Source: a virus
Reading direction: 5' to 3' (one strand)
IMG/VR virus record: IMGVR_UViG_3300009488_000058
Coordinates: 1 to 27,692 of that record
DNA length: 27,692 bases
Shown: in pieces, positions 1-5,101 of the stretch
How the letters are laid out: every line of letters begins with the position of its first letter
Position numbering within the stretch: position 1 is the first letter of the stretch
Position numbers and translations under genes: made by a program
The notes under the pieces: generated by a model
Told to the model about the DNA's origin: nothing
The model's database searches: none
What the model saw: the letters and a program-made list of their open reading frames with translations, nothing else

Positions 1-50
1 AAATAAAAAAAAAAAATAGAAAAATAAAAAAAAAAAAAATAAAAAAAGAA
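1..50 (+). other. A-rich leader before recT
   Basis: These first 50 bases are almost pure A, with single T or G interruptions. No strong Shine-Dalgarno sequence is visible before the ATG at 51; the nearest purine stretch is the AAAAAAAGAA directly upstream. The stretch could be the lysine-rich 3' end of an upstream gene lying outside the window, or an A-rich untranslated leader. Nothing else can be read from it. Confidence 0.4.
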
Positions 51-848
51 ATGAGCGAAGAAACAAAAAAAGATAAACCAAAGCAAACAATGACTGATTT
101 TGTTGCTAATATTTATAGAGAGGGAACTGATTTTGATACAGGAAAAATTCTAACTATAGCAAGAAGTGTAATTGCAACTATTAAGAAAAGCCCTAAGTTA
201 TTAGAAATAGCAAACAATAATAGAGAAGGTTTTGTTAATTGTATAAATAATGCTATAAGCTTGGGATTACCAATTGATGCAAATCAATATTGTTATTTAG
301 TTCCTTATAATTGCAATATAAATGGTCAATGGTCAAAGACATTACAATTACAAATAGGTTATAAAGGTTATATTTACAAAATAAAACAAAGTTTTCCTAA
401 TGCTATATTTCAAGCATCTTTAGTCAGAAAACTTGATGAAATAAAAGTTTACAAAGAAAAAAATAATGATTATGTAGACCAAAAATATAATTCTCCATTG
501 TCTAAAAAAAATAACGATATTATAGGTGCTTATTGTCTTATTACTTTTTTAAATAATAACGACACTAAAAGTGTTGTAGAATTCTTAGACAAAGAAGATT
601 TAGATTTAATAAAATCAAAATCAAAGACAAAAGAAGGTAGAAAAGATAAATATGGAAAAATAATATTAACAATTTGGCAAGAGTGGGAAGGTGAGATGTG
701 TAAAAAATCAGCTATAAGAAGAGCTTGCAAAGTTCATTTCCCATCTGAAACTAAAGATTTAAATGAATTTGACAACAAAATGTACGATATAACACCGAAA
801 CAAAAGAAATTATCAAAAACCGCAGGATTGGAAGAAAAAAATGAGTAA
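51..848 (+). CDS. recT: RecT-family single-strand annealing protein
   Basis: Phage recombinase of the RecT/Redbeta-type class. Such proteins bind single-stranded DNA and anneal it to complementary strands, normally after resection by a partner exonuclease. The 265-residue length is typical. Family landmarks are visible: LGLPID (71-76) followed by YLVPY (82-86), QIGYKGYI (101-108), and the helix IWQEWEGEMCKKSAIRR (208-224), with the conserved W..E...K.A.RR pattern. The C-terminus is lysine/glutamate-rich. The gene ends in GAG-TAA and overlaps the next start (ATG at 841) by 8 nt. No exonuclease partner lies downstream; it may lie upstream outside the window, or the nuclease at 1836-2456 may serve. 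Neighbouring SSB-like and nuclease genes support a phage recombination/replication module. The assignment is firm; the partner is inferred. Confidence 0.93.
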   Translation: MSEETKKDKPKQTMTDFVANIYREGTDFDTGKILTIARSVIATIKKSPKLLEIANNNREGFVNCINNAISLGLPIDANQYCYLVPYNCNINGQWSKTLQLQIGYKGYIYKIKQSFPNAIFQASLVRKLDEIKVYKEKNNDYVDQKYNSPLSKKNNDIIGAYCLITFLNNNDTKSVVEFLDKEDLDLIKSKSKTKEGRKDKYGKIILTIWQEWEGEMCKKSAIRRACKVHFPSETKDLNEFDNKMYDITPKQKKLSKTAGLEEKNE

Positions 849-1050
849 TAAACAAAAATTAAGAGAAGAAACTTTAAGAAAGATAAATTCTTTGCAATTA
901 GGAACGCAAGAACCTTTGCTTAGTGAATATTCATAAATTGAAAACTTAAAAAAAATTACTATAAAAATATATGCTAATTTAGTAGAATTAAATACAATTA
1001 TAATAGAAGAACGATTTAATAATAAAAATGGAGAAAAGAAATGCCAGTAA
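841..1050 (+). pseudogene. Small ORF split by an in-frame TAA (31 + 37 codons)
   Basis: An ATG at 841, overlapping the recT stop, opens a frame of 31 codons (MSNKQKLREETLRK...) that meets TAA at 934-936. The same frame then stays open for 37 more codons (starting IENLKKITIKIYANL, ending GEKKCQ) to TAA at 1048-1050, overlapping the next gene's ATG (1041) by 10 nt. Both halves look coded: Lys/Glu-rich, amphipathic and of similar composition. The second half has no ATG, GTG or TTG in frame to start it. Overlaps at both ends are what an intact 69-residue gene between its neighbours would show. I therefore read it as one small gene carrying a nonsense codon at codon 32, a sequencing or assembly error, or (less likely) readthrough. 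The 31-residue product alone may still be made. Function unknown. Confidence 0.5.
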
Positions 1051-1640
1051 AAGAAACCTTACATAAAGTTATAATTTTAAATAGAAGTGATTTTTATTCT
1101 TTTAAAATGTGGGTTAAAGATATAGAATTTGAAGATGGAAATAAAGCAAGAAAATTTAACTACTCCATTGACAGGTCTTTTTACAAAGGAAAAAAAGAAG
1201 ATGGAACTAATGATTACGATAATCGTTCTTTAGGATTAGCAAGAACAAGCGATATTTCATATATTAGGAAATTATTGCAAATATTAAAACCAAAAAAAGC
1301 TGAAACTGAATTTAAAATTGGAAAATATTATGCAAGAAAAATTCTTACTCCATCACAAAAAGACCCTTCTAAAAAATTCTTAACAACTTATGAAATAAAT
1401 AGAGAATATTTTAAAAAAGAAACTAAAAAGTACGAAAGAACACAAACTGTAGTATTTCCTTGTAATGATATGTATGTGTTAATGGACTTTTTAGGAGACT
1501 GTGTTAAACAAGTTAATTATGCACTATCAGAATTAGAGCCTAGATATAGAGCTGAATTTTATGGCGACTCTGATAAAGAAGTTGGAAATGGTAAAGGCGA
1601 ATTTATAGATGAAAGAATTGACGATGATATTCCGTTTTAG
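1041..1640 (+). CDS. SSB-like protein with acidic C-terminal tip
   Basis: A 199-residue protein directly after the recT region. The start ATG at 1041 is preceded by GGAGAAAAGAA (1030-1040), a usable ribosome binding site. The most telling feature is the extreme C-terminus, ERIDDDIPF, which closely matches the D-D-D-I-P-F tip that bacterial SSBs use to dock repair and replication partners. It follows a flexible Gly/Asp/Lys segment (about 173-190), as in SSBs. The body (1-170) is rich in beta-prone and aromatic residues (FYSFKMWVKDIEF, FKIGKYYARKIL, TQTVVFPCNDMYVL), compatible with an OB fold, but I do not recognise a specific family. Known biology: phage SSBs are commonly paired with RecT/Redbeta annealases, and their tip can be needed for that pairing. 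Inference: ssDNA-binding protein of this recombination module. Alternative: another recombination accessory with a convergent acidic tail. Confidence 0.65.
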   Translation: MPVKETLHKVIILNRSDFYSFKMWVKDIEFEDGNKARKFNYSIDRSFYKGKKEDGTNDYDNRSLGLARTSDISYIRKLLQILKPKKAETEFKIGKYYARKILTPSQKDPSKKFLTTYEINREYFKKETKKYERTQTVVFPCNDMYVLMDFLGDCVKQVNYALSELEPRYRAEFYGDSDKEVGNGKGEFIDERIDDDIPF

Positions 1641-1648
1641 AAACAAAA

Positions 1649-1727
1649 GGGGATATATCTCTGCGGAGGCGAGAAGATTACTAAAAATAATTTGCTGAAA
1701 GGCTGTAAGGTCGTTCTTACTATCCCC
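1649..1727 (+). ncRNA. tRNA-like cloverleaf RNA (degenerate tRNA or novel structured RNA)
   Basis: A GC-richer island in an AT-rich gap folds as a complete cloverleaf. Acceptor 7 bp: GGGGATA (1649-1655) with TATCCCC (1721-1727). Linker TA (1656-1657). D stem 4 bp: TCTC (1658-1661) with GAGA (1671-1674), 9-nt loop containing GG. One-nt linker. Anticodon stem 5 bp: GATTA (1676-1680) with TAATT (1688-1692), one G-U pair, 7-nt loop CTAAAAA with U33. Variable region 12 nt (1693-1704). T stem 5 bp: GTAAG (1705-1709) with CTTAC (1716-1720), running directly into the acceptor strand. Against a working tRNA: the T loop is only 6 nt (GTCGTT, lacking U54 and A58), A14 and A21 are missing, the nominal anticodon AAA is atypical, and the 3' end reads A-CTC rather than A-CCA. 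It may be a decayed phage tRNA, a tRNA mimic, or a leader element of the downstream nuclease mRNA. Confidence 0.5.
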
Positions 1728-1744
1728 ACTCAAAATAAATAGTT

Positions 1745-1813
1745 ATGAGTAAAATAAAAATAAACCCATACAATATAAGATTAGAAATTGAATATTTAAT
1801 GGGAGAAATTTAA
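1745..1813 (+). CDS. Possible 22-residue leader or small peptide
   Basis: An ATG at 1745 opens MSKIKINPYNIRLEIEYLMGEI and ends at TAA 1811-1813, 22 nt before the nuclease start. It lies between the tRNA-like RNA and the nuclease, in a stretch that otherwise has no gene. No clear ribosome binding site is visible. In such AT-rich sequence an ORF this short can be chance, so it is listed only as a candidate. Confidence 0.18.
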   Translation: MSKIKINPYNIRLEIEYLMGEI

Positions 1814-1835
1814 TAGAGAGTAAAGAATAAAAAAA

Positions 1836-2456
1836 ATGTATGAAGTTTTAAAAAAAAAGAAATATTTAGCAGAATGTAAAAAAATATTTAATAAACATAA
1901 CCTTAAATTTTTTAAAGGAAAATACCCTTTTTGTTATGAAGATAATATAGGAAGAGAAAAAACAACACCGCAACAAGATTTTGTTTGTGATCTATTACTT
2001 AAAAAAGGTTATCATTTTATTGTTGAATATAAAACTATAGCTCAAGTGTATAATCATTTTTATAGTGATATTCTTGTAAAGGGAAAGCATCATTTAATAA
2101 GTTTAGAGATTAATGGTAAACATCATTCAAGTAAATTTCATAGAATTAGAGATCTTAAAAAAGCGACACATCTTGTTGAATATAAAAAAATTTATACTAT
2201 AGAAATCGACAATGAAATTGTTGACAATTATTATAATAATAAACAACCTTTAGAAGATAAATTAAAAGGATTAAATTTTTTATTATTTGATGGAATAAAT
2301 AAAACTGAACGAAGATATATTTCAGAAAAGCTTGGTTATTTAAAGATGTTGACGAGGGAGGCTAAAAGTGAAAAAGGTAAAAAGAAAAAAAAGAAAGTTA
2401 GAAAAGGTTATAGAACTAACTTTCTACAGAAAAAATTATATTATGGAAATAGTTAA
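1836..2456 (+). CDS. VSR/DUF559-like endonuclease of the PD-(D/E)XK type
   Basis: A 206-residue protein with the layout of VSR/DUF559-type nucleases. An N-terminal basic region is followed by TTPQQDFVCDLLLKKGYHF (43-61; family form is T-x-x-E near a helix), E64, D78 in the strand SDILV (77-81), a basic KGKHH, then SLEINGKHH (89-97), where E91 would complete the active site. H97 and the strand YTIEIDNEIV (120-129, the 'R.xxxE' strand in relatives) follow. Q46 or Q47 stands where relatives often have Glu. The C-terminus (roughly 170-206) is extremely Lys-rich and probably binds nucleic acid. Relatives include mismatch nicking and phage recombination or repair nucleases. The role is inferred: processing DNA for RecT, a Holliday-junction or branch nuclease, or a homing-type enzyme. 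Translation continues directly into the next gene, whose start lies inside this one. Confidence 0.6.
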   Translation: MYEVLKKKKYLAECKKIFNKHNLKFFKGKYPFCYEDNIGREKTTPQQDFVCDLLLKKGYHFIVEYKTIAQVYNHFYSDILVKGKHHLISLEINGKHHSSKFHRIRDLKKATHLVEYKKIYTIEIDNEIVDNYYNNKQPLEDKLKGLNFLLFDGINKTERRYISEKLGYLKMLTREAKSEKGKKKKKKVRKGYRTNFLQKKLYYGNS

Positions 2457-2646
2457 TATTGACAGAAAAGATTTTAAGAAAACTGTTATTAAATTTTTTG
2501 AAAAAAATAAGAAAGCTACTCATCTAATGAAAGATAGTTTTTTAAAAGTTCCTATCAAGCTATACACTATTAATCAAATGAAAAAGAAGAAAGATGAGAA
2601 GATAAAATTAGAAAATCTTGATTTTTTTAAAAAGAATTTACTTTAA
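2443..2646 (+). CDS. Small basic protein of unknown function
   Basis: A 67-residue protein (MEIVNIDRKDF... to ...DFFKKNLL), rich in Lys (about a quarter of residues) and Phe. I chose the ATG at 2443 rather than the longer frame opening at 2368 because the extra 25 residues would lie inside the nuclease's Lys-rich tail and read as an out-of-frame echo of it. The start overlaps the end of the nuclease gene by 14 nt, which suggests translational coupling. The 3' end overlaps the stop region of the convergent endolysin gene by 20 nt, so the early and lysis transcripts meet here tail to tail. No recognisable domain; a nucleic-acid-binding accessory is possible. Confidence 0.45.
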   Translation: MEIVNIDRKDFKKTVIKFFEKNKKATHLMKDSFLKVPIKLYTINQMKKKKDEKIKLENLDFFKKNLL

Positions 2647-3055
2647 TATAACCTTTAGATGTCTTTATTAAATTTTCCTTTCTTTCTAAAATACTTAAAG
2701 AATTAAAAGAAATGTGAACAAAGTTTTTACATAAAATCAATTGATCGTATGAATAAAAACTTTTTTGTATTTTATCGCAAATTTCTTTTGGAGATAATCC
2801 ACTAATACTAAAATCTATAGCTTGACCTTTTTTATGTTGAGAATTAGAAGAGCCTTTTATTACTTTGTTTAAAAAAAAACATCTAAAACCGCTTGTTATG
2901 ATAATTTTTTTATTATCAAAAACATTTTTTATAATATCGTCCATAGACTTTAAAGTATGCAAAATATTTTCAATAATAGCTCTTGTTTTAGGGTTATTGT
3001 CTATTTTGTATCTTTTTGCTGTTTCTGATTTTATGAAATCTATATATTTTATCAT
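2627..3055 (-). CDS. Peptidase M15 family endolysin (D-Ala-D-Ala-type peptidase)
   Basis: A 142-residue, full-length single-domain M15A-type zinc peptidase. It cuts stem peptides or cross-links of peptidoglycan to release progeny phage. Landmarks: the N-terminal YIDFIKSETAKRYKIDN (4-20), as in family members that start F-x-x-x-E-F-x-x-S-x-T-A; SGFRC (55-59); SQHKKGQAIDF (72-82), giving the zinc ligands H74 and D81; and FVHISF (112-117), giving the third ligand H114. There is no signal peptide, so it needs a holin to reach the wall. It is the last gene of the lysis cassette, 6 nt downstream of the o-spanin, which fits its role. The 3' end overlaps the convergent + strand gene by 20 nt. Confidence 0.88.
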   Translation of the reverse strand: MIKYIDFIKSETAKRYKIDNNPKTRAIIENILHTLKSMDDIIKNVFDNKKIIITSGFRCFFLNKVIKGSSNSQHKKGQAIDFSISGLSPKEICDKIQKSFYSYDQLILCKNFVHISFNSLSILERKENLIKTSKGYIKVNSF

Positions 3056-3061
3056 TTTTAT

Positions 3062-3274
3062 TTATTTTAAACTTTTCATATATTGCTTTTCGTTATACTC
3101 AATAACTTTTACAGTTTCATTACCTAAATATTCTATTTCTCCATTAGTAAGGTAAGGTATTAAAGATTTATATTTATAACAATTGCTTTTTCTTTCTCTT
3201 GTGCAGCCATTTGCGAGACTTAGAAGAAGAACTATGCATAATTTTATTAAAATCTTTTTCTGATTGTTTATCAT
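3062..3274 (-). CDS. o-spanin (Rz1-like outer-membrane lipoprotein)
   Basis: A 70-residue protein starting MINNQKKILIKLCIVLLLSLANGC: a short basic N-terminus, a hydrophobic stretch (about 8-20) and Cys24 in an A-N-G-C context, which reads as a slightly atypical lipobox (Ala where Leu is usual at -3). Lipidated Cys24 would anchor the mature roughly 47-residue peptide in the outer membrane. Its start lies inside the i-spanin gene in another frame and it runs on past that gene's end, the classic overlapping Rz/Rz1 arrangement. Spanin pairs fuse inner and outer membranes at the last step of lysis in Gram-negative hosts. This is the best single indication of host type in the window. The mature part is not proline-rich as in lambda Rz1. 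Confidence 0.72.
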   Translation of the reverse strand: MINNQKKILIKLCIVLLLSLANGCTRERKSNCYKYKSLIPYLTNGEIEYLGNETVKVIEYNEKQYMKSLK

Positions 3275-3398
3275 TTTTTAATTGGTCTTTGTTATTTTTA
3301 TTGATTATCTTATTTTCGCCTGATTTTTTAACTCTAAAAAGAAAATATATTGTTCCTAATATTATTGATACTATTTTTATTTCTTTAAATTTAATCAT
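3174..3398 (-). CDS. i-spanin (Rz-like inner-membrane protein)
   Basis: A 74-residue protein with one N-terminal membrane segment (about residues 8-21, IVSIILGTIYFLF) followed by a highly charged, Lys/Asn-rich predicted periplasmic domain. The o-spanin gene starts within it in a different frame (overlap 3174-3274). Its ATG at 3398 overlaps the stop of the preceding small ORF as ATGA, so it is probably translated by reinitiation. It is shorter than lambda Rz (153 residues) but of a size seen in compact phages. The function follows from topology, the partner and the endolysin directly downstream; sequence alone is not diagnostic. Partnered with Rz1, it would span the periplasm and fuse the membranes. 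Confidence 0.68.
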   Translation of the reverse strand: MIKFKEIKIVSIILGTIYFLFRVKKSGENKIINKNNKDQLKNDKQSEKDFNKIMHSSSSKSRKWLHKRKKKQLL

Positions 3399-3499
3399 TT
3401 TTTCCAGTTGCTTTTTAACAAATTTTCTTCCATTTGTTTTTTTGATGGTTTGAACAAGTTTATAAAAAACATTAATATTTTATTCCTAAGTTTTTTCAT
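3395..3499 (-). CDS. Small first ORF of the lysis transcript
   Basis: A 34-residue peptide, MKKLRNKILMFFINLFKPSK..., ending at a TGA that overlaps the i-spanin start as ATGA. The same frame is open up to 3586, but that longer version would begin upstream of the promoter at 3556-3528 and run through an inverted repeat. I therefore place the start at the ATG at 3499, about 22 nt after the expected transcription start. The peptide has a short hydrophobic stretch (8-16) flanked by basic residues, too short for a confident membrane span. It may be a lysis regulator or only a leader that couples ribosomes into the spanin gene. No good Shine-Dalgarno sequence is visible. Confidence 0.4.
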   Translation of the reverse strand: MKKLRNKILMFFINLFKPSKKQMEENLLKSNWKK

Positions 3500-3527
3500 A
3501 AAATCTAATAATGTTAAAACTATTATA

Positions 3528-3556
3528 ATTTTACTTATTTTTAATGATTTTGTCAA
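3528..3556 (-). promoter_or_regulatory. Sigma70-type promoter of the lysis cassette
   Basis: On the minus strand, a perfect -35 TTGACA (3556-3551) and a -10 TAAAAT (3533-3528) are separated by exactly 17 nt. Transcription would start near 3521, 22 nt before the ATG at 3499. It lies between the terminator at 3739-3761 and the first lysis ORF, where an independent lysis promoter would be expected. Confidence 0.65.
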
Positions 3557-3562
3557 ATTATG

Positions 3563-3592
3563 TTTAACTTGCAAATACAAATACAAGTTAAA
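3563..3592. repeat. Inverted repeat abutting the lysis promoter (possible operator)
   Basis: TTTAACTTG (3563-3571) and CAAGTTAAA (3584-3592) are perfect 9-bp inverted arms with a 12-nt spacer, ending 7 nt upstream of the -35 box. A third copy, TTTAACTTGTAAA, lies at 3627-3639 in the same orientation as the left arm (TTTAACTTGCAAA, 3563-3575). A direct repeat GCGGTTT occurs at 3611-3617 and 3622-3628. This pattern suits binding sites for a dimeric regulator of lysis timing; no regulator is identified. Confidence 0.5.
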
Positions 3593-3660
3593 ATTAAATC
3601 CTTATTTTATGCGGTTTTTGAGCGGTTTAACTTGTAAAGGCTTATATGATAAATTTTGCG

Positions 3661-3712
3661 AGGGACATCAATGTCCCTTATGAATTCCCTTTATTTATAA
3701 GGATTTCCTTAT
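3661..3712. repeat. Two palindromes in the regulatory gap
   Basis: AGGGACATCAATGTCCCT (3661-3678) has perfect 8-bp arms with a CA centre. ATAAGGATTTCCTTAT (3697-3712) has perfect 7-bp arms with a TT centre. Neither is followed by a T-run on either strand, so protein-binding sites are more likely than terminators. They sit between the operon terminator and the lysis promoter, in the only long gap of the left half (3500-3844). Confidence 0.45.
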
Positions 3713-3738
3713 TTGATGGTTATTTGATTTAAAAGAAA

Positions 3739-3761
3739 AACCCCTTGATTTACAAGGGGTT
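3739..3761 (-). terminator. Rho-independent terminator of the late operon
   Basis: AACCCCTTG and CAAGGGGTT form a perfect 9-bp stem with a 5-nt loop, GC-rich against its surroundings. Read on the minus strand it is followed directly by TTTTTCTTTT (3740-3731). On the plus strand no T-run follows, so it works for minus-strand transcripts coming from the holin-like gene at 3845. It separates the structural/holin transcript from the endolysin-spanin transcript. Confidence 0.8.
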
Positions 3762-3844
3762 AATGAAAATTGATTTTTTTTATTAAAAAATAAGATTTAA
3801 AACATTTAAAATTTAATTATAAACTATATAATATTAATTGTCTA

Positions 3845-4042
3845 TTATTTTGTTTCAAAAAGACTTAGTCCACTTTCTAAAACAGTTATACCAAAAAACC
3901 ATTTAATTAAATCAGAGTCTACATTTTTGTCTGTGAAAGCTTGTAAATATAATAAAACTAAAGCTATAGCAAGCGAGATTAATGCTATTAATCTTTTATG
4001 GGATAATTTATTGTTTTTATCTCTTATAAAGTCTGATTTCAT
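3845..4042 (-). CDS. Holin-like two-span membrane protein
   Basis: A 65-residue protein with a charged N-terminus (MKSDFIRDKNNKLSHKR), a first membrane segment (about 18-35), a short Asp-containing loop (TDKNVDSD) and a second hydrophobic segment (about 45-61). The opening K-L-S-x-K-R-x-I-A-L-I followed by two spans resembles the small two-span holin-like proteins common in phage lysis regions. It is the last gene before the terminator and only about 0.8 kb from the endolysin, so holin is the natural reading. It overlaps the upstream gene's stop as ATGA. Small membrane proteins are hard to assign by sequence, and the neighbour at 4039-4335 could be the holin or antiholin instead. Confidence 0.55.
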   Translation of the reverse strand: MKSDFIRDKNNKLSHKRLIALISLAIALVLLYLQAFTDKNVDSDLIKWFFGITVLESGLSLFETK

Positions 4043-4335
4043 TTTCTTACTTTAAAGGTTATATTTTTTAAAAAATTAATTTCTTTTTTATTGTCTTCAA
4101 TGCCTTTTTTGTTTTCCTTAGTATCTTCTTCGTTATCAATAATGTTTTCAACATTTAAAGCTATTTGTGTATCGTGTTTAAAAAGTTTATCGTGCATTTC
4201 TTTTGTTAATTTTAAGTCTTCTTTTGAAAAAAAAAGGATAAAAGACAAAAGCGTTCCAAATAAAGATACTATAATAAAAGCCATAATTTTTATTAAAAAA
4301 TCTTTAGTCAAAATAAATTGTTTTATTTTTTTCAT
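4039..4335 (-). CDS. Single-span membrane protein with coiled-coil tail
   Basis: A 98-residue protein: basic N-terminus (MKKIKQFILTKDF), one strong membrane segment (about 14-36, IKIMAFIIVSLFGTLLSFILFF), then a highly charged helical domain (38-98, ...NIIDNEEDTKENKKGIEDNKKEI...) with heptad-like spacing. The topology resembles an i-spanin or an accessory lysis protein. However, a nested spanin pair already exists downstream and no lipoprotein overlaps this gene. It is translationally coupled to the holin-like gene by ATGA. It could be an antiholin, a holin partner or a phage membrane protein of unrelated function; I do not recognise a family. Confidence 0.5.
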   Translation of the reverse strand: MKKIKQFILTKDFLIKIMAFIIVSLFGTLLSFILFFSKEDLKLTKEMHDKLFKHDTQIALNVENIIDNEEDTKENKKGIEDNKKEINFLKNITFKVRK

Positions 4336-4347
4336 ATTATTTTTTTA

Positions 4348-4764
4348 TTATTTATCTTCAATTAACCAACCTAAATTTTTCGCCCAAAAAGAATTGAGTT
4401 TTAATTCTTTATCTTCTTTTAATGCTTTTTCAAAATCTGATAACTTTAATGTGCCATAATATTCTACTTTTTCTTTTGTATTTAAGAATTCTGCCCATTC
4501 TTTTTTATAATTTTCAATATTTTCTACATTATCTGAAGTTAGAGCTTCTTTATTGTTGATAACTTGAATTAATACATTATGTTTTTTTGCAGTAGCTTCT
4601 CTTAATGGAAGAACGGTTTTAGAGATTTTTTCTAATGAATGATATGTTCTACCTATTGAATAATTAAATTTTATGTTCCTAATTTCTTTTTTAGAAAGAT
4701 ATTTTAGTTCGTTTACACTATTTAAAATCTCTGCAATAGTTAGTTTTATTTTTTTCATTTTCAT
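4348..4764 (-). CDS. Phage protein of unknown function (DUF1617-like layout)
   Basis: A 138-residue soluble, helical, Lys/Glu-rich protein. Its layout (KLTIAEILNSVNELKYLSKK, then a long helix around SLEKISKTVLPLREA, then a C-terminal YGTLKLSDFEKAL and LGWLIED) is like small phage proteins that sit between tail fibres and lysis genes, including the DUF1617 group, but I cannot confirm membership. The start could be either Met of MKMKK; the difference is two residues. A 55-nt AT-rich gap lies upstream. No membrane segments and no catalytic motif are visible. Confidence 0.5.
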   Translation of the reverse strand: MKMKKIKLTIAEILNSVNELKYLSKKEIRNIKFNYSIGRTYHSLEKISKTVLPLREATAKKHNVLIQVINNKEALTSDNVENIENYKKEWAEFLNTKEKVEYYGTLKLSDFEKALKEDKELKLNSFWAKNLGWLIEDK

Positions 4765-4819
4765 TTTTAATTGTTATTAATATAATTAATATCTTATTAT
4801 TATAAAATATCAAGCTTAT

Positions 4820-5068
4820 CTAAGAATTATTTAAGTCAATATTTTCCCATAAATTATGACCTTCAACAAATCTTTCCATAATTCCAGAGTCTCCAAAATC
4901 AAATTTGTTTTCAATACTCTCAAACTCTTTTGTTATATCGTTGTATCTCATCTTGTATTTTTTTCCATTGATTGCATGAATGTATGTAATTTCGTGCATG
5001 GGGTTTTCTTCACAATAATCTAAAGCTTCTTTATATTTTAAAAATTTTTCTCTATCTTTCATTTCCAT
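4820..5068 (-). CDS. Small acidic phage protein, unknown function
   Basis: An 82-residue protein with an N-terminal helix (KDREKFLKYKEALDYCEENP), a beta-prone centre (EITYIHAINGKKYKMRYND) and an acidic C-terminus. It lies directly downstream of the giant fibre gene. The position, size and fold prediction would suit a fibre-associated or fibre-assembly protein, but there is no recognisable motif. The ATG choice (MEMKDRE versus MKDRE) is uncertain by two residues. Confidence 0.5.
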   Translation of the reverse strand: MEMKDREKFLKYKEALDYCEENPMHEITYIHAINGKKYKMRYNDITKEFESIENKFDFGDSGIMERFVEGHNLWENIDLNNS

Positions 5069-5101
5069 AGTGTTTTTATTGTTTTTAATAAATTATAATA
5101 A

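Noticed and set aside
841-1050. Genome-wide recoding of TAA
   Set aside because: TAA ends recT, the SSB-like gene and most late genes at the positions expected from overlaps and family lengths.
1705-1720. GTAAG...CTTAC hairpin as a terminator of the recT operon
   Set aside because: No T-run follows, and the hairpin is one arm of a larger cloverleaf closed by GGGGATA/TATCCCC.
1649-1727. An ochre suppressor tRNA that would read the TAA at 934-936
   Set aside because: The anticodon position reads AAA, not UUA, and the T loop is defective, so suppression of TAA by this RNA is not supported.
2368-2442. Longer start of the small + strand protein at 2368
   Set aside because: The extra residues are an out-of-frame reading of the nuclease's Lys-rich tail; ATG 2443 fits the overlap style of the region.
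3500-3586. Upstream extension of the first lysis ORF to ATG 3586 (MYLYLQVKHN...)
   Set aside because: It would run across the inverted repeat and the whole promoter (3556-3528); the start at 3499 lies just after the expected transcription start.
3661-3712. Palindromes as terminators
   Set aside because: No T-tract on either side; the true terminator with a T-tract is at 3739-3761.
4765-4819. Promoter (TTGATA followed by AT-rich boxes) upstream of the 138-residue gene
   Set aside because: In sequence this AT-rich, -10-like boxes are everywhere and the spacing gives only weak matches.
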